A stretch of DNA of 64,000 nucleotides, from assembly GCA_900708905.1 (NCBI GenBank), contig CAADRB010000039.1:1007599-1071598 (forward strand), written 5' to 3'. Made by a program: the position numbers and the translations under genes. Each line of letters begins with the position of its first letter. Position 1 is the first letter of the stretch. Positions 59,157 through 64,000 of this stretch are shown piece by piece. Under the pieces are notes generated by a model. That model was given only the letters and a program-made list of their open reading frames with translations, was not told where the DNA came from and did no database searches. The DNA is from Hymenolepis diminuta (Eukaryota; Platyhelminthes; Cestoda; Cyclophyllidea; Hymenolepididae).

Positions 59157-62100
59157 AGTTTTTTTTTCTCCTACATTCCTAAAGACGTCAGTTTATCAAA
59201 TCCCCCTCCCCCATCTGAACTTCTAGACATGACACCTAGATTTCTGTCATTATTCTCTTCCTTGTATATATCCCGTTTCCTTTTTGAGTGTCTATTGAAC
59301 TTATTCCCCACATTCCATTTTGAAGCTATTAGACGCATTTACGTTATCACACAGCTGACTTACTTGGCGTTAATTTTGGGTCCGGAAAGATTTTGACCGA
59401 GACGGGAAGATAATTATGACCTTCGGAGAGTGGGAAGTAGGAGCTGGGCCGATTAATTGGATAGCGTCATGGTGAATCTGACTGGTACCTGAGAGAAGAT
59501 AGTTTCATGATTGGGTGGGCAGTGAGCCAATGACGGTGTAATGGCATGAATTTGATGACTTGGGGACTATTTTATTGGTTTTACCATATGGAATGCCTCC
59601 GGTTTTTATTATATTTTTCCAGGCAGTTTAGCTCGTGACCTTCAGATTTGTAGAGAATTGGGTGAATTTATGTTTATGGGACAAAGAGAAGGAAAGATGA
59701 TGAAAATAATTAGGCATTCTTGCTCGAAATTGAGATGTTATTATTTGTATAGCTAATGTTGCATAATAATAAGGAATAAATCGAGTTCATAATGGGCTTG
59801 GGGCGTTTAGGGAATACGTGCATTACGTGTTTATCGCTCATGTTATGACTTATATGTCATTTCAAATTGAGTATTAGGGAATGGCTTTTAAGGCTCAGAA
59901 ATTCCTTGAAATCTTTGCTTCATTAGATGGTTGGCTAATGAATTTTCACCATTTTACCATCAGCACTTGTTGACCCGTTGATGTATTTGTGTGAATGGTA
60001 ATGCCACCTCGATTCCTATGTAACTTTTATATAGATTATTATTATTAATCTGTTGATCTTCTCTGATAATCTCTTGTTTGCTTTTCCTAAAGTAGCATAA
60101 ATTCTAACTGATTATCGCGACTGGGTTGACAGATCTAGAATCAAGATCCAGATAGGTATTTTCTAAAATGGACGACTACCTCACACTGTGGGGTTTTTAA
60201 CTGTCCTGCCAATCAAGCAGTGGTTGATAAGCCGCAATTTTAACATAGAGTAGTTACCATGGCTTAGTGATGAGAGAGGGGTGAGAAGGATAGCTAATGG
60301 TTACTATGGTGAGTGGATAGCAGCATATAGACACTGAGGCCCTGGTTTCACACCACATTTCATGCGTAGCGATATCTCCATAGTGGGAGTTTCGTCCAAA
60401 CAGTTGTGCATTCTCGAGCAGCTCCGTGACTCACATTCTCATAGGATGAGAAAATACATCTCTTATATTTGAGAAACACCCAATAATGCTCGGAACCTTG
60501 ATACCATCCTGAAGGGGAGGTTCGGCATAGAAAATACGATTTAGTTGGACTGGAGTCTGTTAAAATTCTACAAAAGCGTCAAAATTTATTCTAGTAATTA
60601 ATTATTATTGTGTTTCTTATGACATGTCAACAAAAAATCTATTACAAGTTTTGATTATGGAGAACCTCAAGAAATGGGAAACGGAGAAATTGTTCATTAG
60701 GGTTTGAAACGGAGAGAAGTCGAATAAGAGTATGTAATGAAGTCAAGGCATCTAGAGTTGTGCTTTATTTCTATTCCAGAAGCATTGAACTGCCTATTCC
60801 CTTATGAGGAGTATAGTTTGAAATTCAACTCTTATGGTTTTATCTCTTAGTTTCTGAGTGAGTTTATGCCCACAATATTCGGAGTGTATTGAGTAGTAGG
60901 CCATGGCATATCAATTCATTATTCTACCAACAGAACAGAGAAGTTACTATTGCCCTCCGTTCATATTTATCAGGATTTCGTCAAAATTATCCTGCAAGAT
61001 AAGAAACAAAATGTCTCTTTGAGTGAGCTACAGCAGGAAAACCGTAATTGAATTACTCCAATCAGTATATCTGAATCCGGTTTGAACAGACTGAGAATTA
61101 TTAGAAGAAAAAATGCTTAGCATACAATTTGGATGAAAGTCACAGTTATTCAAATTTAACAGATCTCACAGATTAGAAATTATCATAGATTTGTAAAATA
61201 TATTAAATCTCGCTATGCTTTTGAGAAGGATCTAATGAAGTGGAAAGACGAAATAAAGCATTGCCTAACTGATCAGCCGGCATGCAATTATCCTGATCTG
61301 TAGCTGACAAGTGCGGGGAGTGCTCAAGATTCGGTCAATATTGACAAACGGATAGGAATATCCTCTCGGTGACTTGGGCATAGATTCCCAATCCTCCTTG
61401 ACAATCTTCTCCTCCCTCCGTGTATATATAAACTTGTGTAAGATCGAATTGATTGAACTTCCCACCTCTGGTCGCTTCGATCATCCATTGTTAATTCCAT
61501 ATAATTCCGAGTCGCCAAGCCGTCACTGCCGATACCGATCAAGATAGGCAACAGGAACGGCTTAATGATTGGGGAATGAGTCATAAACATAGGTAATCGT
61601 AAAGAGAACAATAGACGGGGTAAAAAGCAATCAGTAAATCATGGTAACAAGTAACGTCGAAGAGAAATAAAGTCACTAGAGGGCCTTGACTAAAGAAGCA
61701 TCATTTACGATGGCAGTGTTCAGATATAAACTGAGAGATATTCGAAGTTAAAATTGGGCCGGACAGATTTTAAAATTGATGGACTTCCATTTCTAATTCC
61801 ACAAATTTATAAGCGACGTCTAGTTTGAAATCATCCCCATTCATTAAAGTGATTTGCAAATTTATTAATGGCGTTCAACTGATAAAAAAAGGTTTTTTTT
61901 TCAATTTGGGACAAAGAACGGTTTAATGACAGTTTTCGCATTTTAACGGGGCTGTGTTCAATTAATCCCATCTTTGACCCAACAGTGGGATTAATTTTAC
62001 ATGGAACGTGATCCAACGGCCTGAACTTAAAATCTCCAGGGGATATCGAAATGCAAATTAAATTCACTCGGAAAGTGGAAAATCTACCTGACATATATCC

Positions 62101-64000
62101 ATTAAAATGTAACAAGTTCGAAAGATAGCATCACCTGAAAATGAGTGTGAACTTGCCAATCTGTATTACTAGAGCAGGTCTTCACAGTGTAGATGATATT
62201 CTGGCCAGATTGCTGCTGAAAACCCATTTACCAAAATGAATGCTAAAAGGGTGTTCGGCGCGCAAGAAGGTGAAATTTAGATGAGGAATCCTGCAGAGAA
62301 TTCTATTCCTGGCATTATCAAACATCAACCACAATTGCGTAAAAAATGATGTGTGTGGATTCTTGGTATCATCGAAACTTTGAGAACGAAAATGAGTTGA
62401 GAGGGTATTGACAAATCGATCGCCACACGCCCAACAAGTAGACTTCTTTTTCCAGCAGATAGGCACTTCGAAAAGTATGTGAAATATGGCAAGAAATAAT
62501 GTCATCGGATTTTCCAGAATGGAAAGATAGCGATAAGATAAAGAGCTGATGAAGTAAGATTCTCTGAATTCCATGACTTTACATCCTGCTACCACTACTC
62601 CCTCTCAGTACTGAGCTAACTTTCTTCTCCTACGTGTATGGATGTTTCTACATAATTAAAACGCATAATACTTTTGTTTTACTATGGAAAATGCCCTTCC
62701 AAATCCAGAGTGTTTAACAATGACAGCAGGTTGGGCATATAATTCTATTAGGGTACATATATGAATGGATGAGTCAAATGGTCGGAAAAGGGGTTTGAGG
62801 ATTTAATCGAAGTGCAGCTAATGTTGCCCATAGTTGCTAAGCCATTGTGAGTAGTCGTCAGTCGAGGCTGTACCATCGATTGTCGATACGGTTTGAGTGC
62901 ACAGTGGCAACTTAATCCGATGGCTAAGATCGATTTTTCGTACTCCAAGGTGCACATTCTAGAGAGGGTGAGGAGGGGGGCCTTAATACCATTCGGAATA
63001 ACTTAAGAAATTATACTGAGGAATGAAAGGTAAATTGAAGAATTTCCGAATATACGTGAGAATAGAATATGTATCACCTTCCAGAATCCTTACAAGTTTA
63101 TATTTTGCAGTTTGAGGGCAAGTTACCATCAATAGAGAAGTCAAATTCAATTCCGGATTTGATCATACCAACCTAATGACAACTAAAATTCTTTTATAAA
63201 TGTGATTTTTGGGAAATAATTTAATTGTTACATGGATTTTGAATTTATCTGCCTGGAAATATTAAGGAAGCGTATTCGGAGAACTTCTCATTGAATATAC
63301 CATACTAGAATTTCGCTAAAAAGTTCGATTTCAGCTATCAGAAATGACTTTAGAACTTCGATTCCCGGATAGAGGGTATTAACGCATATAGTATTTACCC
63401 GTTAGCACATTGAAATATACTTACCGCGACTTTTGTTCCATCGCAAATATGAGGAGATATCCCGTGATTTGCTTGGAATCTGTCAAGAAGTTTAATCGAC
63501 CAACTAGTACAGTATATGAAGTTGTCAACCTTAGATTGCTTTGAATTAGGTGTTTTTACCTCTAAATCGTATTTAAAGTATTAATATTCGAGTATTAATA
63601 GCAATAACAGAAGTTAAAATGACACTCTGAGTGATAGTCAAGGACAGTAACATTTCTCTCTCATTTCCCCTAAACCATTAAAATTAGTAATTATACAAGT
63701 TATGATGATAAATAATAGTTTACCTCCATAAATGTGGCGATATATTTAACGAAATACGCTTAGTGTGTATGCCTTTGGGAGTGGAGGTCAGTTACCAAGT
63801 CTGAGGTCACGATACAGATGTCCATCGGTGCATGCCCAGAGTTGGGAACGGCCAACGGCACCGGTTTATTCTGGTCTTTAAGGGGGGTGGCAAGTTATTA
63901 GTTTCACAAGTGATATAGGCTGGATAAAATCAGTGCTGAAAGATCTAAACCTGCGCTACATTAAAGTCATACAGGGTGTTATGATCTAGCCATCTTGAAT
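59157..64000. other. 3' flank of SCAI to the window end, no gene seen
   Basis: The longest frame is 137 codons on the minus strand (62595-62182), with no recognisable motif and no convincing splice sites. A frame of that length is about what chance gives in this much AT-rich DNA. A tRNA-like TGGCTTAGTGATGAG stands near 60260, but a proper B box is not present. Confidence 0.5.

Noticed and set aside
60255..60360. TGGCTTAGTGATGAG and GGTTTCACACCA, tRNA-like boxes
   Set aside because: Spacing and the second box do not fit a tRNA, and no acceptor stem could be drawn. It may be a very old SINE, but support is too weak.
62182..62595. Minus-strand frame of 137 codons near the window end
   Set aside because: No domain, no splice context and no compositional signal. 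A frame this long is expected by chance about once in this amount of AT-rich DNA.
1..64000. CRISPR arrays, operons, bacterial promoters or rRNA genes
   Set aside because: None seen. Spliced genes show that the DNA is eukaryotic, and no regularly spaced direct repeats or rRNA-like stretches were found.

Overview
This is a eukaryotic, AT-rich window, most likely from a parasitic flatworm and probably a cestode. Reasons: very short GT-AG introns (31-75 nt) beside kilobase introns; a helminth-type acetate:succinate CoA-transferase; a venom-allergen-like (CAP) secreted protein; 3' splice acceptors only a few bases upstream of several start codons, as expected for spliced-leader trans-splicing; and gag remains resembling helminth Ty3/Gypsy elements. 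The species cannot be fixed from the sequence alone.

Five multi-exon protein genes could be assembled completely, with phase-consistent splice junctions and family-typical lengths. They are: a CAP/venom-allergen-like protein (12955-15334, +, 213 aa); a PP2C phosphatase of the PPM1A/B type (21042-24327, -, 371 aa, plus a shorter form with a membrane-anchor tail); CDK20/CCRK (31583-36334, -, 339 aa, nine exons); mitochondrial acetate:succinate CoA-transferase (39654-43501, +, 479 aa); and SCAI (52813-59156, +, 602 aa, nine exons). A possible sixth gene (6531-6809, +, 67 aa, two exons) would encode a small single-pass membrane protein.

The rest is accessory DNA. It includes a 1.35-kb degenerate LINE-endonuclease block present twice with a constant offset of 26,379 bases and no difference seen in its core (17.44-18.79 kb and 43.82-45.17 kb). 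A pair of LTR-like repeats about 110 bp apart (37.05-37.74 kb) resembles a TRIM element, with a third copy at 51.4 kb. Two tRNA-derived SINE-like copies lie in opposite orientation (27.6 and 48.3 kb). A Ty3/Gypsy gag remnant sits inside the long CDK20 intron (33.4-34.1 kb). Several anciently diverged dispersed repeat pairs and a decayed coding-like tract (29.3-30.6 kb) complete the picture.

The genes do not form a functional cluster: secretion, phosphatase signalling, ciliary/cell-cycle kinase, mitochondrial acetate production and transcriptional repression are unrelated. CDK20 and the CoA-transferase are divergently transcribed, with the TRIM-like element between them. The most interesting item is the phosphatase gene. 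Reading through its third 5' splice site gives a tail-anchored isoform with its own poly(A) signals inside the retained intron.
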